NCBI GenBank assembly: GCA_029204225.1
Contig: CM055102.1
Coordinates: 10,677,456-10,729,244 of the forward strand
Origin: Diphasiastrum complanatum
Lineage: Eukaryota; Streptophyta; Lycopodiopsida; Lycopodiales; Lycopodiaceae
Direction of reading: 5' to 3'
Length of the DNA: 51,789 nt
Numbering within the stretch: position 1 is the first letter of the stretch; each line of letters begins with the position of its first letter. The notes beneath the pieces are model-generated. The model saw only the letters and a list, made by a program, of their open reading frames with translations, was not told the origin of the DNA and made no database searches. Shown here one piece after another: positions 19,085 through 29,262 of this stretch. The translations under genes and the position numbers were made by a program.

Positions 19085-19400
19085 AATTTAGCTAGCATAT
19101 CTTTTGACATGCAATATCCTAAGCCTACACTGCTCCATTAGTTTTCTAATGAAATGGTATTCATTCTATATGCTTTGTCCTTCTATGAAGTTTTCCACTC
19201 TTAATCCTATATTGCCTTGATTGTCACAGTATATCTCTATTGGCATTTGAACCAATTGTTTTGGCTCTTGCAACAAGGTTATCAATCAAATGAATTTCCT
19301 AATTGCCCATTTCACTTGTTTATACTCAGCTTCTATGGCAGACCCTTGCACTTGTGAGATGGTTTCTGCTATTCCAATTCACAACATTCCTTGCCAATAG
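19085..19400 (-). pseudogene. Decayed copia RNase H fragment
   Basis: The minus-strand reading contains AIEAEYKQVKWAIRKFI, a stop, LITLLQEPKQLVQMPIEIYC, then DNQGNIGLRVENFIEGQSI, a stop, and NEYHFIRKLMEQ. This is the order of copia RNase H: the TEAEY motif, the C/Y-DNQ motif with its acidic residue, and the (K)HI..YHFIR motif. Stops replace a Trp/Gln-like position and a Lys-His position. It is an isolated fragment; no RT was recognised next to it. Region 19401-20400 shows nothing else clear. Confidence 0.72.
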
Positions 19401-20400
19401 ATACACGGTTTAGTGAAGACAATGGAATTGTATAATCAAAGTTAGTGAGTGTGCAAGAATCCTCACAACCTCTTCTATCTCAAGTAAATTTCTTGTAAGT
19501 ATAGAAAAGGTTTGGAACAAATTTGGTTCCTCTATTTCCTACATTCTTTACAAGTGCCTTGTGTGTTTGTTGTGGATCAACTCATTGGTACTATGATAAA
19601 ATGCTATTATTTCCAACTTAAATGATTTGTTTAAAGTGGGGAATGAATAAATAAAATTTCATTGCATATTTCTTGAATTAGATTTACATTTTCTATGATC
19701 ATTGCTAAAAAGGGAATAGACACTCAAATCCCACAAAGCCCTTTTCAAAGGATTTATTTACACCAAAAACAGAAAGTGCACCCATTTTCAAATCCCCCTA
19801 AAACCAAGGCAAAAGACCTGCACTGTGGGCCTGCTAATTGTTGGGGTAAAAGGTAGCAGCTTGATGACTATGTTTCTAAGAGCATCAACTGAGGACATGA
19901 TTTTCAACTCATGAACGGCAAAAGCACTTGTACAAAACTGGGTATATAGAAGCTAACCCAGATTTTTACAAACTTGCAAAGCATTTTTCTCTCGTCAACT
20001 TCTCCAACTTCTCCATTTCACCATGCACGTTGTGCCCAATCCTAGTTTTGCTCATTTGATCGTTTTATGTTCAGATGATCGTACATGTGTAAAACTGCAT
20101 TGACGTGCAGCTAGGTCTGAAGTTTTAATGCAAATCTTATCGAAATGTTAATACTCTGACTTTTAGAAAATTACATTTAGGCTCATTTTCTACAAGTTTT
20201 TTGATCAATTCATACTTTGACATCCGATTTGTTCAAGTGTGCAACTTAAGCAGATGGTGATACAGATCCAAAGCTCTCACGTATGTGGTACCATGTGTGG
20301 GTTACCATGCCTACAACAATATTTTGATGTGGTCTAATTCAAATTAATTGGGTAGATGCATGATGGCATAAAGGCTAGCGTTTCCTCTGCTTTTCGTCAT
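19401..20400. other. Non-coding AT-rich region, nothing recognised
   Basis: No long ORF, LTR pair or structured repeat could be supported. It may be the intron or 3' flank of the candidate exon upstream of it on the minus strand. Confidence 0.5.
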
Positions 20401-20626
20401 CCAATAACTAATTTTGCCCTTGCAAGGAAAATGGATGTGGGTTTTTGCCCATAACTGATAAAACACAATCTCTCAAAATACAATCAGGCCTAAAATACAG
20501 TGCCTCCACGATATCCACAAAGCCAATCTGGAAGTGAGTCCCGCAGCTCCACATAGAGCAACCGAGAAAAACCCATTTCTGGGACCATCTACTCGATAAA
20601 CCTTGGGCTGTGAAGAATTGACTCAC

Positions 20627-20746
20627 CGCTTGTAAAGCAAGCGATGGCTTGCCTTCGTCCAGAAAATTGCGTGCTTGTTGAAGGATAGCACGAAGGGTGG
20701 CAGAGTTGATCGCAGCTCTGCTATCTCCTGCCGCTACCTCCTCCAT
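20627..20746 (-). CDS. Candidate first coding exon of a plant gene
   Basis: An ATG at 20746 opens 40 codons, MEEVAAGDSRAAINSATLRA then ILQQARNFLDEGKPSLALQA, ending exactly at a consensus splice donor GCG|GTGAGT in phase 0. The peptide is amphipathic, Ala/Leu/Gln-rich and helical-looking. Upstream are a CA/GT-rich leader and a TATA-like box (20874-20880) about 130 bp from the ATG. These are the marks of a host exon rather than a retroelement. I recall no named family with confidence. No second exon was recognised downstream on the minus strand, so this may be a captured or truncated gene fragment. Confidence 0.4.
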
Positions 20747-20802
20747 CTCTTGCTCTTTGTTGTTGTATCTCAGCTCTCCCTCTTCCTGTTTTCTGCTTCT
20801 GC

Positions 20803-20837
20803 TGTGTGCGTGTGTGTGTGTGCGTGCGCCTGTGTGG
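20803..20837. repeat. Imperfect (GT)n/(CA)n tract
   Basis: GTGTGCGTGTGTGTGTGTGCGTGCGCCTGTGTG type sequence; lies in the putative 5' UTR of the candidate exon. Confidence 0.85.
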
Positions 20838-20873
20838 GCATGTGGACTGTCCGACAGTGAGAAATGGTGCTTG

Positions 20874-20880
20874 TTAAATA
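20874..20880 (-). promoter_or_regulatory. TATA-like box upstream of the candidate exon
   Basis: TATTTAA on the minus strand within GCATATTTAACAAG, about 130 bp upstream of the ATG. Confidence 0.3.
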
Positions 20881-20989
20881 TGCAGGCAGCAGCAGCAATA
20901 GAATTTAGCCCAGAAGAGTCGAGAAACTTGGAGACACCCATAATTTGGCCTTTTCTTGTGGTGTTTTTTTGGTAAAACATTCTTGTATT

Positions 20990-21062
20990 ATGGAAGGTGC
21001 CGAACACATACATTCTCCCGGTAAAGATTTCCAAGATTTTTATTTTGCCCGGCACCTTCCAT
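20990..21062. repeat. Inverted repeat with 13-bp perfect arms
   Basis: ATGGAAGGTGCCG (20990-21002) and CGGCACCTTCCAT (21050-21062) are separated by 47 bp. A third related copy (ATGGAAGGCACCTGGCAC) starts near 21343. Confidence 0.85.
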
Positions 21063-22239
21063 TGCGGAATGGATACCTATGGCTCTTTTTCACATGAACT
21101 TTATGAAACGTAATGAGCACTTGGATACCCTTGCTGACCACTCTCAAGAAGCCATGTGCCCGTAGCAGATAGAGGTAGTTGTGTCATTGCGCAGAGCAGG
21201 AATGAGCAACATGTGTGATGGGAGGAGGAGAAAACGTGAGCTTGCACACTCCAGAGGCAATTGCAGAAAAAGAGATGACACATTATGCTTTTTAAGCTAC
21301 TCCAAAAATGGGTAGAATCTGCCATAGGTATATCCATTACTTATATGGAAGGCACCTGGCACATAACATTCTGCCCAAGGTGCGAGCCTCAAAAATTTTG
21401 GGATCTCATGTGCACGATGCTTCCTTTGCTTAATGGGTTATATCTATCTGATTTTTCCCTAATGGTTATGAAATAGAATAAGCATCTACATTTGAGAAAT
21501 TCAAATTATAAAGCAAAATATGCATTGTGTATTTTACAATTTGAAATTCTAACATTTTTTGCCCATGCAACATAATGTTTTTAACCTTATAACGAGCATA
21601 ATCTGTTACACATGTTGTGAACTAGTTGGAAGGTTAGTCCAAAATGTTGAAATTCATTAGGATGTGTTTGAGGAGGTATGTCTAAAAAGTAAGAAATTGA
21701 CAATACGAAAGTGCTCGTAGAATGTTTTCAAGCTAATTTTATTTTCACCTTCAAAGCTTCAATTAAAGGAGTAAAACATTGGAATAATACGTATAAGTGT
21801 GAAATTTTATATCTAGAATTACTTTATTCAATGATAAAATACCTATTAAGTTTGAAACTATCAAATGCCAATCTCAATTAGTGGGTTGTAAGATTTCATG
21901 GATTTTTTTTGCAGCAATGGCATATTTGTAAACACATCCATCTTAAGCTTGCACTTCCAAGATGTGCCTTAATTGCTATTCAAATATGGTGACTTCCTAA
22001 AAGCTCAAAATGGGTTTAGGATTTCAAAGATCATGGCAATGACGACTTGGGTGATGGTGACTGCTTGCGAGCTCACTATTTTTTGCCAAGATGCATCCTT
22101 GAGACTTGGAAAGCTTTAGCATAGCCTTGATTTTTTCCTTAATAGAGCTATTATGGTAGGGGGTGCTAAGCCCCCTCCTGTACTACTAAAAAGCCTACAA
22201 AAAAAGCCTCCATTGGCAAAGACTTGACAGCTGATACTA
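21063..22239. other. Non-coding region, nothing recognised
   Basis: AT-rich. The only noted structure is the hairpin-like AGGGGGTGCTAAGCCCCCT near 22158. No supported gene. Confidence 0.5.
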
Positions 22240-25200
22240 TCTAGTTATCTATGGGCAATTTTGACCCCAAATGACCCTAGCTCATTACCTCTCTCTAACA
22301 CTGCTGCTATTGCTTTTGCATCAAAGCTTACTCATCCCCTCTCTCATTTGTTAGAGCATTATGTTGAGCAAGACGTTCCTTAAAAGGTGGATATGCTTAT
22401 GCACCAATCGTCATCCCTTACTCCCATTGAACTTGAGGATTGCATATAAAAGCTCAAGGAGAAGCTCTTGCCAATTTTTCCAGCAACCAAAGCCTTCAAA
22501 ACTTTCTGTACTTTATTCTGATATACACGTGCGCCTATTACTTTCAGCTTATGTTCTTTTCCATCATGTCTTCCACAGATACGTCTCAGTCACCGCGTTA
22601 CACTATCCATCGTGATGTCCCATCTGCAACGGATATCATGATCCTTCCTAGCACAAGCATGATCACTCAGTGGATGACCCTTGCGGAGCCTCTGCTTACT
22701 ACAATGGGTATTCATGAGAGAGCCTTCTCGGGGAGAATCAACATGGATTTTATCACTCTTGCCTTCAGTACTTGAAAGGAGAAGAAATCCAAATTTTACA
22801 TTACTTTCCAGGGAGCCACACACAAGGTGTGCGTGACTGAGGCCACCCTTGCTGCCATAGGGATAGTGTCTGGTACCCAAGCCTCACCGAACCATAAGCA
22901 AGCCAAATAGACTATTAAGCCTTATATTGACATGACCAATGATTTGCACTGGACTAATGATGGCTATCTTCTAAAGGCCATTACTGATCCTGCCATTCAG
23001 GTTGCTGCTCAGCTTCTCAACAATTTTTTGATGGTTGGCAACCTCAGGAAAGACCGTATTACTTTCCAGATTTTGCATAGGATAGCTGAGTCTCACACCA
23101 AGACAACCAAGGCTCCTCTAGAACCATATAACTCGTTCAAGACCGTCTTTGGAGAGCTCAAACGAGCCATCAAGAACAATATCAAGCATCAATTTGCTGC
23201 TGGCCCTATGTTATCACTCCTAGTAGCCTCCCACCTTGAAAATAAAATCCATGGTTTTCGTATGGATTCCGTGCTTTCTATCTATAAAGAAGCATTGGTA
23301 GAGTCATCTCAACAGACATCCAGCTCACATAGTTGATGTCATCCACGCAGCGAGATCATCATTCCTGACTCGCCTTCCCCGTCACGACGTCGTACTAGGC
23401 AAACATTTGTGCTTCCATCCCCTGCTGCTATTCGCACTGAACTACCTATTCCCCCCACCTCTGATGCTTCTCTCGCCTCTACTTCCTCTCAAGGACAGTC
23501 TGTGACCATTGGGGCTACCATTCCCATCACAACTGTTCAGGCCGTCTCAACTCCACACACAAAAGTTGTTTCCCCAAACACCCAATATTTTATGGACATG
23601 TTCGATGATTCTGACCCCATTGGGGCCTTAGACATTTTTGTAATTTCTCAGAGCCCTATGCCCTTTGAACTCCAATACCTTGGAAGAGGATTTGAATAGT
23701 TCCATGATACTACTACCAGGTTTGAAGACTCTTTTCAGATCAACCAGCAAGATCAAGTTGAAGTTGCACCAACCACAATTCGGGTTGGGCAAGCAGTCAA
23801 ACCACCAAAGTAGTTCGATGCCACAGTGCCTAAGGGCTATGAAGAAGAAGACCTCTTTGAAGAAGAAAAATTACAGGCACATGCTCTATACCAACCAGGG
23901 ACAATACCACCAGGTTCTTCTGCTGCTACCATCTCCACAACAGTAGATTCTGGTGATGCTCTCGGTTTAGTCTCAAGCCTTGCACAAGTGATCCAGTCTA
24001 TGTTGGATAAGAAAAAAGAAGTGGAGCACCGCATCTCAGATATGGGATCTGAGAATACACTCATTAGCCATAAAGTGAATCAGTTGGACAAAGAATTGAA
24101 GATCGCCAAGTAGCATGAAGTTAAGTCTGAAGGTGAGAAGAATAAGGCACATCAATTGGCTGATCGCCTAGAGGATTATGTCAGTTCCTTGCAGAATGCT
24201 CTCACAACCGCCCAAGACCAAGTGGATAGGGTCGTGCATGATGCAAAGCAACAAGTGTAGCTGCTCCAGGGTCAACTGCAGATGGCTGAACAAGATCGCA
24301 CACGTCTCCACGATGATACGACCACCCTTGAGTGTGATGCGTATCTACAGATGCAAATATCTGATCATTCGATAACTCCAATGAAAATCGCATATTTGTT
24401 TAAAAAGGTTGAAACCTATAAAGTGGCCCTTCAAGGATTCCAAAGCCGCTTTGACAGATTCAAGGGTGCAGCTTCAACTGAGTTGGCAAAGGCCAAAGCA
24501 ACCATCACAAATATGAAAAGGCTGTCGCTCAGGTGTTGGAAGCCGGGTCTTGGTCATGCTGTAGTTCTCCCCTCCGCACCAAGCTGATACACCTATGGAT
24601 ACAGGGTTGGATTCGGGCATGGACCAGGGTGGAGCCCCTGAAGTTGTAGAAGAACAACCAACTCCACAAGCAATGCAACCAGGTCCATCTTCATCAAGGG
24701 CCACACCATTGTTCAGAAGACCAATCAGCGTCGAGGACCAAATCTAGAGCTTTTTAGCACAACATCTTCATGAGTCCTCGCATGGTGGTTGGGTCCTCAA
24801 GTTTAAGACCTTTGAAATAGAGGCCAGTGAAGAATTGGATAAAATACTTGCATCGGGAGAGCAGCCAGCTTGGCAAGTTATAGTTTTTGAGAAAACTCCA
24901 GAATCCATCAGGAGTTATGTGGTCAGTCCTCACCAATTGCGCATAGATCCATATTACGTACCAATGCCACACAGGAATAAGTGGAAGGATTTGGGATTGG
25001 CCATGGACAAAATTACTATCCATACGCCGAACTAGCCAATCATCCACCAACCTTATAGTTGGAAAATTTCAGTGGATTTCCACCGAGCACTACAAGCATA
25101 CCAGCGGGAGTATATTCGCTCTCCTAATTTTACAATGAGGCAATTGGCACTCTTTGCAAAAGATTTGACTCTATTGACATCTGTGGCAACGTGATGGGAT

Positions 25201-25567
25201 GATTTTCTTCGTCCTTTGGCATTCGATCCGAATAAGCCAATGGCGTCAGAGAGCATTAAGGATCAACTACCGATGGCTAGATTGTATATCTGTGCCGCAA
25301 TGATGGGAGGCTCCTGGGAATCTCGATTCACAGCTTGGACAACTTCAAAGTGGATCGCCGGAGCCCACCGTTGTTTTTTGCTGCACAATTTAGATTTCAA
25401 CACTGTCCGACTCGATTTCATGGAGAAGGTGTAGTATCATTTAATAAAGATTCGACGTGAAGCAAATAAAAGCCCACAGTAGCTGCATCTTGCATGTGTC
25501 GTGGGACCGCCACCAATTTTGGTGGGGATACTGTTGGAGGGTTTGTGGATCCCAAGGCAACTCTAAC
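22240..25567 (+). pseudogene. Long decayed coding region of unassigned family
   Basis: A first block (22240-22520) reads SSLPLSNTAAIAFASKLTH, HYVEQDVP, stop, KVDMLMHQSSSLTPIELED. From an ATG at 22566 (MSSTDTSQSPRYTIHRDV) one frame runs to about 24560, then a one-base shift leads to 25434 and on to 25567. Stops include 22773, 23334, 23697, 24111, 24258, 25033 and 25432, nearly all TAG or TGA. Domain sketch: N-terminal globular part (ITQWMTLAEPLL, KVCVTEATLAAIGIVSG, DLHWTNDGYLLKAITDP); Ser/Thr/Pro linker; acidic segment; coiled coil (QLADRLEDYVSSLQNALTTA); Pro/Gln/Ser linker; C-terminal part (FEIEASEELDKILASGEQ, LYICAAMMGGSWESRF). Copia A interrupts it at 25568. It could be an accessory ORF of a Tat/Athila-like element or a lost host gene. 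Confidence 0.55.
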
Positions 25568-25806
25568 TATTGTGAGTCGATCGGTGCTCCGATACGAATG
25601 ATGGGAATCGTGAGAAGAAAATTCACAAAACATTCGCGACTCTCTTTTGAGATTTGAATGGATTTCAGATGCGTTCGATGGGCACTACCAGCTGAAATAC
25701 TCCTACAATCCTCCAGAGGGTAGTCAGGTACTACTGATCTACATTCATAAAACTAATATAGCATTCGACTTCATTTCAACCAAGGTGCCGAATTCAAAGG
25801 GAACAA

Positions 25807-26158
25807 ATGAAATGAGCCATTTTGGTCAGATGGTCAACTATGACCCATATAGCGTCATTACCCTTTTGGGTTCTATGCAGGCCTACTATAAAATCCATGG
25901 AGATACTCTCCCATTTACCAGCTGGTATTTCTAAGGGATGCAACAACCCTCTTGTTTTTAAACGCTCTACTTTGTTTACTTGACATTTCTGGCAACTGGT
26001 TACATATTGGTGGACATCCTTTTTCATACTGGGCCAAAAAAATTGCCTACGAAGAAGCTCATAGGTCTTTTGTATGCCTGGGTGTCCCGCACTAGGATTG
26101 TCATGACATTCATATAGGACCTGCTGCCTATAATCTTCTGAATTGGGGACACATACTC
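25807..26158 (-). pseudogene. Chromovirus integrase fragment inside a copia LTR
   Basis: The minus-strand ORF reads [39 protein letters not shown], then FFWPSMKKDVHQYVTSCQKC. This is the HHCC zinc domain with both Cys of SCQKC. It goes on to PLEIPAGKWESISMDFIVGL (first catalytic Asp) and VIVDHLTKMAHFI. Only about 120 residues are present and the DDE core is cut. It differs from the Ty3-1 integrase, so it came from another chromovirus. It has no stop internally, so the capture may be recent relative to Copia A decay. Confidence 0.85.
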
Positions 26159-26234
26159 TAGAGTGATTAAGCATTCACAACTAACCAAAGAATTACAAGA
26201 GTGGCAGATTAGCCACGACCTAGGAAGTATCTGC

Positions 26235-26242
26235 TGACGTCA
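26235..26242. promoter_or_regulatory. TGACGTCA palindrome in the Copia A 3' LTR
   Basis: Perfect bZIP (CRE/C-box-type) site, about 75 bp inside the LTR start. It is conserved at 41835-41842 in the 5' LTR. Confidence 0.5.
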
Positions 26243-26339
26243 TGCCATCAGGTTAGATCTCTATACTTCTGGGTACTTGTGTGATCTCTGGTGGTACTCC
26301 TAGGAGCGTGAGGACAGAACGGAGGTGGTCTGCATCATC

Positions 26340-27605
26340 TTCCTTTCAATCAGATCCCTGATCAAGTGATACTTGATCGCAATGTGCTTCGTTCTTGAGT
26401 GGAACACATGATCTTTTGTCAAGTGTATCGCAGAGGTGTTGTCCATCTACAAGACCAATGGCTCGTTCCTTGTTTCGCCCAATTTATCCAGGAACTGCCT
26501 TAGCCAAATTATTTCGTTGGCCATCTTTGCTGCTGCTACGTACTCTACTTCGTAGGACGACTAGACTACAATGGTCTGCTTCTTGCTGACCCAGAGAACT
26601 GCTGCTCCTGATGCGATGGTGCATCCTCCTGAGATGCTTTTACAGTCATCCCTGAGAGATGCCCAGCTAGCATCGCTGTAGGAAAGTATCCTGAGACCTG
26701 CACCACGACAATCACACAAGCCATAATCCCTCGTTAATTGAAGATATTGCAAAATTTGTTTCGCAATATTCCAATGTGTCAAGCCTGGATTCGTGCAAAA
26801 TTGGCTCATCTTGAATACTACATAAGCAATATCAGGACGTGTATTGTCTACAAGGTATGTCAGTGAACCTATCAGCCTTCTATAGGGTGTGAGTTGCATC
26901 TATTCTCTTTCTTCCCTCAGTCTTTGGACAATCGTCATTTGTTAGCACCGTTCTTGCAAGCATTGGAGTCTTCACTCCTTTGCAGTTCAGCATCCCAAAG
27001 TCCTCTAGGATCATCTAGGTGTATCTGGACTGGTGAAGGTATAACTTGCCTCCCTCATAGTCCCTTTCAATTTGTAAGCCTAGGTAACACCTGGCTTCTC
27101 CCAGATCCACTATCTCAAAATGCTTCGAGATGTCTGTCTTTACTTCAGCAATTAGCTGCTCACTCTTGCAAAGTATCAGAGTGTCGTCCACATATACAGC
27201 CACTATGATGATCTACCCATTTGTAACTCTGACATACACATTGGAGTCAGCCAACAAAGGCTTGAATCCCAATGATTTTAGGGCCTGATCCTTCTTCTTG
27301 TACCATTGTCGGACTGATTGCTTTAGACCGTAGATGCTTCTATGCATTCTGCATACATAGTCAAGAAGCGAATTCGAGAGAAATCCTGAGGGTTGATCCA
27401 TGTAGACCTCTTCGTCTAATTCGCCATGCAAGAAGGTTGTCTTCTTGTCTACAATGTGGATCTTGAGGTCATAAGCTGCTGCATATGCAAACAACAAACG
27501 TAGGGATGAATGTTTGATGATAGGAGAGAAGGTTGTAGAATAGTCAATACCATATCTCTGAGAGAAACCCTTCGCTACTAGTCTTGCCTTGTATTTCGTC
27601 ACACT
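26340..27605 (-). pseudogene. Copia A reverse transcriptase and RNase H
   Basis: RT starts YKARLVAKGFSQRYGIDYST, then LKIHIVDKKTTFLHGELDEE (catalytic Asp region), YVCRMHRSIYGLKQSVRQWY and, after a stop, MAVYVDDTLILCKSEQ (YVDD intact). Thumb and connection follow with a frame change (GVKTPML). RNase H reads PYRRLIGSLTYLVDNTRPDI, SYSDASWASLRDDCKSISGG, VLWVSKKQTIVV, then a decayed EAEY-like block and HFRTKHIAIKYHLIRDL-type end. At least three stops and one frameshift are present. The RNase H tail is truncated just before the LTR. Confidence 0.88.
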
Positions 27606-29162
27606 CCCGTCTGATCTATATTTGAGTTTGAAAACTCATTTGCATTTGACAGTCTTGCGCTTATGAGGTAATGGCTCCAACGTCCATACATGGTTCTCAT
27701 TTGTCCTTTTCTAAACCTTCAATCGCCTCCTTGAATGTCTGTGGTTCACCACTGAACCCACAGAATTCTTCTGATGTGAAAGTTGAGCTGCCTAGCACAA
27801 ATCTTGCTAGCGCTCTTTGTGGTCTTGTCGATCTTCTAGGAGATCCTCCCGGAACAGCTATGCCTTTGCCCTTGTCTGCTCTGCTCGGTCCATAACCATC
27901 TTGGTTTACAGGAACTGCGGCGGCAGGTTGCCTCTCGAATCTTTATTCGTCTGATTTGTTGTTCGAATGGGAGATGACTCAAAAATATTCGTTTTCGTGT
28001 TCGTCCTCTGCTCCCTCTGACGTTGGCGGCAAATCATAGTACTGTCTTTCCAGAACTTCATAGCTAACAGGGTTTTCGTTGGCCATTGTCCTGCTCTCGT
28101 CAAATTTGACATCCCTCACTGTTTTCACAGTGTTCGTGTCTGGCATGTAGATTCTATAGTATGACGAATTATTGTCATAACCTACCAGAAATCCTTGCTC
28201 GTCTTTCTCATCAAGCTTCTTGCGAAGCTTATTAGGAATATGTGCATATGCTCATGCACAGCCAAATATTCTAACGTGAGATAGGTTGGGCTTTCTACCC
28301 CACCATAGCTCTGGTGTCGTGTGAGGAACACTATATCTACTTGTCTTGTTTTGGATGTATGCGGCTGTAGCTACTGCTTCAGCCCACAGTGCCCTTGGAG
28401 CTTTTGAATAGGCCATCATGCATCTGGCTGCTTCCATTAGGGTCCTATTCTTTCGTTCATCAACACCATTGTGCTGTGGTGTGTAGGCTACAGTTCTTCT
28501 GTGAATGATGTCACGATCATTTCAGAAGTCATTGAAGCGATTTGAGATATATTCGCCACTTCGATCTGTTTAGATCTGCTTCACCTTGCTGCCTGTGCAT
28601 CTCTTAGTCCAATTCACATATTCTGTGAATTTATCGAGTGCTTCAGATCTATTCTGAATAAAATACACTCTGGCAAACTTGCTATAATCATCAATGAAGG
28701 TTATATAGTATTTGGAACCTCCTATTGAGATCACATTGAATGGACCGCAGATGTCAAAATGCACCAGCTCCATAATCTTTGTCGTTCTGTAGGAGTCTTT
28801 GACGAATGGTGTGCGTGACATCTTGCCTTTCAAACATGCATCACAGGTGGACGAATTGGTTGCATTCGAGATGCTGACCCCTGTTATTGCTCTATGATGA
28901 CTTGCTTGGTAGAGTGCCATTGAGTTCATGTGGCAGAGTCTTCTGTGCCACAGAGTGTCTGGCGAGTCGTCATGAGTCTGATGCACCTGATCTGTAAGTA
29001 GGCGTACCTTCAGATGATATAGGTTCCCTTTTCTTCTGCCTTGAGCGATGAGAGTGTTGGTGCTGGCATCAATCACGTTGCATGCTTCATTAGAAAATGT
29101 CACGCGCATCCCTGCATCTGCTATTTTTGCTACAGAGAGCAAGTCTTGCTGCAGAGTTGGCA
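27606..29162 (-). pseudogene. Copia A pre-integrase and integrase
   Basis: One main minus-strand frame. It contains LWHRRLCHMNSMALYQ (pre-integrase H motif), CDACLKGKMSRTPF (zinc CxxC), ELVHFDICGPFN, YYITFIDDYSKFARVYF (Asp 1), a stop, TDRSGEYISNRFNDF (Asp 2), and NGVDERKNRTLMEA (Glu, with D replacing the usual A before it). The C-terminal GKKPNLSHVRIFGCA type motif comes next, then a stop and LRKKLDEKDEQGFLVGYDNN. Downstream is the acidic linker to RT (27906-28112 region). Stops at about 28567, 28530 and 28249 inactivate it. Confidence 0.88.
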
Positions 29163-29262
29163 CGAATAGAATGTCTTTGAGTCATCTGTCTCTGCCGTTG
29201 GTGTTGAGCCAGAGTGAACCAATACCGTTCACTTGATGTCTGGATCCATCTCCAACACTCTC
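29163..29262 (-). pseudogene. Copia A protease remnant
   Basis: The minus-strand reading DGSRHQVNGIGSLWLNTNGR is followed by LKDILFVPTLQQDLLSV, the second half of copia protease. The first half with the DSGA active site is missing, lost at the junction with Copia B. Confidence 0.8.

Larger units (their letters stand above)
25568..26316 (-). repeat. Copia A 3' LTR, chimeric
   Basis: 25568-25806 matches 35611-35850 and 26159-26316 matches 41762-41916. Between them an unrelated integrase fragment replaces the central part of the LTR. It includes a perfect TGACGTCA. Confidence 0.85.

Noticed and set aside
17490-20400. Second exon for the candidate gene on the minus strand
   Set aside because: No frame continuing a plausible peptide behind an acceptor could be recognised by eye.
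20408-21055. 215-codon minus-strand open frame across the candidate exon
   Set aside because: Only the 40 codons from 20746 to the splice donor look gene-like. The rest lies in presumed 5' UTR and intron and has no motif.
25053-25256. Minus-strand ORFs opposite the decayed plus-strand coding region
   Set aside because: The plus-strand frame shows protein-like continuity across stops. The opposite frames have no motif.
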